The notes under the pieces are model-generated. The model was not told the DNA's origin. It worked only from the letters and a program-made list of their open reading frames with translations, and did no database searches. From positions 1-64,000 of the forward strand of contig JBBQJW010000006.1 of assembly GCA_038326325.1 (NCBI GenBank): a DNA stretch of 64,000 nucleotides, read 5' to 3'. This stretch comes from UBA10324 sp038326325. GTDB taxonomy: Bacteria; Bacteroidota; Bacteroidia; Chitinophagales; UBA10324. This document shows, piece after piece, positions 63,525 through 64,000 of this stretch (position 1 is the first letter of the stretch; each line of letters begins with the position of its first letter). The position numbers were made by a program, and so were the translations under genes.

Positions 63525-63535
63525 AGTTCCTAAAA

Positions 63536-63570
63536 TAAAAAAGTCCACCTTATTAAGATGGACTTTTCAA
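63536..63570. terminator. Bidirectional intrinsic terminator
   Basis: AAAAGTCCACCTT pairs with AAGATGGACTTTT around a three-base loop with one mismatch. T-runs follow on both strands, so it can serve the TPR gene (+) and rpmE2 (-). Confidence 0.85.
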
Positions 63571-63590
63571 AAACGGTTTTGGTTTGATAA

Positions 63591-63839
63591 TTATTTCTTA
63601 GCGTAGCGCTTATTGAATTTATCAATACGACCCGCTGTATCAATCATTTTCATTTTACCAGTGAAAAACGGATGAGAAGTATTTGAAATTTCAAGCTTCA
63701 CAAGAGGATATTCTTTACCGTCTTCCCACTGAACTGTTTCTTTTGTTTGTACGCAAGAACGGCTCATGAACATGTCGTTGTTAGACATATCCTTGAAAAC
63801 TACGAAGCGATAACTGTCTGGGTGAATTCCTGCTTTCAT
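63591..63839 (-). CDS. rpmE2: Ribosomal protein bL31, type B
   Basis: The 82-residue protein begins MKAGIHPDSYRFVVFKDMSN and continues with MFMSRSCVQTKETVQWEDG and VKLEISNTSHPFFTGK, ending with GRIDKFNKRY. It is bL31 in the type B form: the zinc-binding Cys-x-x-Cys of type A is absent, and only one cysteine is present. The longer frame to 63962 adds 41 non-family residues and is not used. The 161 bases from its start to the window end hold no recognised gene. Confidence 0.95.
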   Translation of the reverse strand: MKAGIHPDSYRFVVFKDMSNNDMFMSRSCVQTKETVQWEDGKEYPLVKLEISNTSHPFFTGKMKMIDTAGRIDKFNKRYAKK

Positions 63840-64000
63840 TAGAGTTGATTTTTTTGGGATGGCAAAGATAACCGCCAAATCAAAACTGCCAAATTCTAAG
63901 CATAATGATTCGTTGATAAATGAAAATTGGTGGTTTGAATCTTTTGAAGATAACTTTAACAAACACTTTCAGTCATGCTCTGGAGAAAATTCAATGGGGA

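Noticed and set aside
63840..63962. Extended start of rpmE2 giving 123 residues
   Set aside because: bL31 begins at MKAGIHPDSY; the extra 41 residues match no part of the family.
63975..64000. ATG starting a possible rightward gene at the window edge
   Set aside because: Only eight codons are visible, too few to support a gene.
1..64000. tRNA, rRNA, insertion sequences, prophage or integrase genes
   Set aside because: None was recognisable on either strand; the only mobile-like structure is the small cassette in the thiamin operon.

Overview
The window looks like one contiguous stretch of an AT-rich Bacteroidota chromosome, probably an environmental member outside the classical gut Bacteroides. 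The support is type IX secretion (T9SS) machinery and substrates (PorV and PorT families, type A and CHU_C-like sorting tails), a TonB-dependent receptor with an N-terminal carboxypeptidase-like domain, LytS/LytTR two-component proteins with a Y_Y_Y propeller sensor, a Porin_10-type porin, and promoters of the TTTG / TAnnTTTG type. No rRNA, tRNA, CRISPR array, insertion sequence or prophage was seen.

Layout: 1-7.8 kb holds a truncated TMTC-like membrane glycosyltransferase, a T9SS substrate and a giant SBBP/SprB-repeat adhesin whose signal-peptide end is cut off by an in-frame TGA. 7.9-15.5 kb holds paaN, a GT-C membrane protein, priA, rsmA and a 2-hydroxyacid dehydrogenase. 15.6-24.3 kb is an outer-membrane cluster: TonB receptor, 1248-residue exported protein, PorV-like barrel. 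24.4-25.3 kb holds greA and a HIT protein. 25.3-32.3 kb is a leftward thiamin operon under a TPP riboswitch (thiS-thiC-thiE-like-thiD-thiE-thiG-[DUF4160-DUF2442]-thiH). 32.4-37.8 kb is a signalling cluster, with two YceI proteins flanking a propeller histidine kinase and a LytTR regulator. 38-52 kb is mostly housekeeping and envelope: a flippase-like protein, ruvC, a ThiF/MoeB-rhodanese protein, a metzincin lipoprotein, porT-ubiE, engB, an MBL hydrolase, a DODA dioxygenase, a third YceI, a Crp/Fnr regulator and ruvB. 52-64 kb holds exported proteins, a second SBBP T9SS substrate, porin-punA-lpxK, a Nif3-like protein with a zinc-ribbon coiled-coil protein, a TPR protein and rpmE2.

The main unexplained signal is a short sequence, TGTAACAG (complement CTGTTACA), usually extended to [G/C]TGTAACAGT. 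By eye I count 73 exact copies in 64 kb, where base composition predicts only a few. It occurs on both strands, in different reading frames, in intergenic DNA and across stop codons, and it appears to dictate codon choice (Leu-Leu-Gln/His is nearly always CTG TTA CAN). It is nearly absent from 15.5-25.3 kb. It behaves like an uptake-, Chi- or methylation-type genomic signature, and I know of no described equivalent in this phylum.

A second notable structure is a small DUF4160/DUF2442 gene pair inserted between thiG and thiH. It is bounded by 45-bp direct repeats of the last 15 codons of thiG that differ only at silent positions. This suggests an integration that regenerated the end of thiG.
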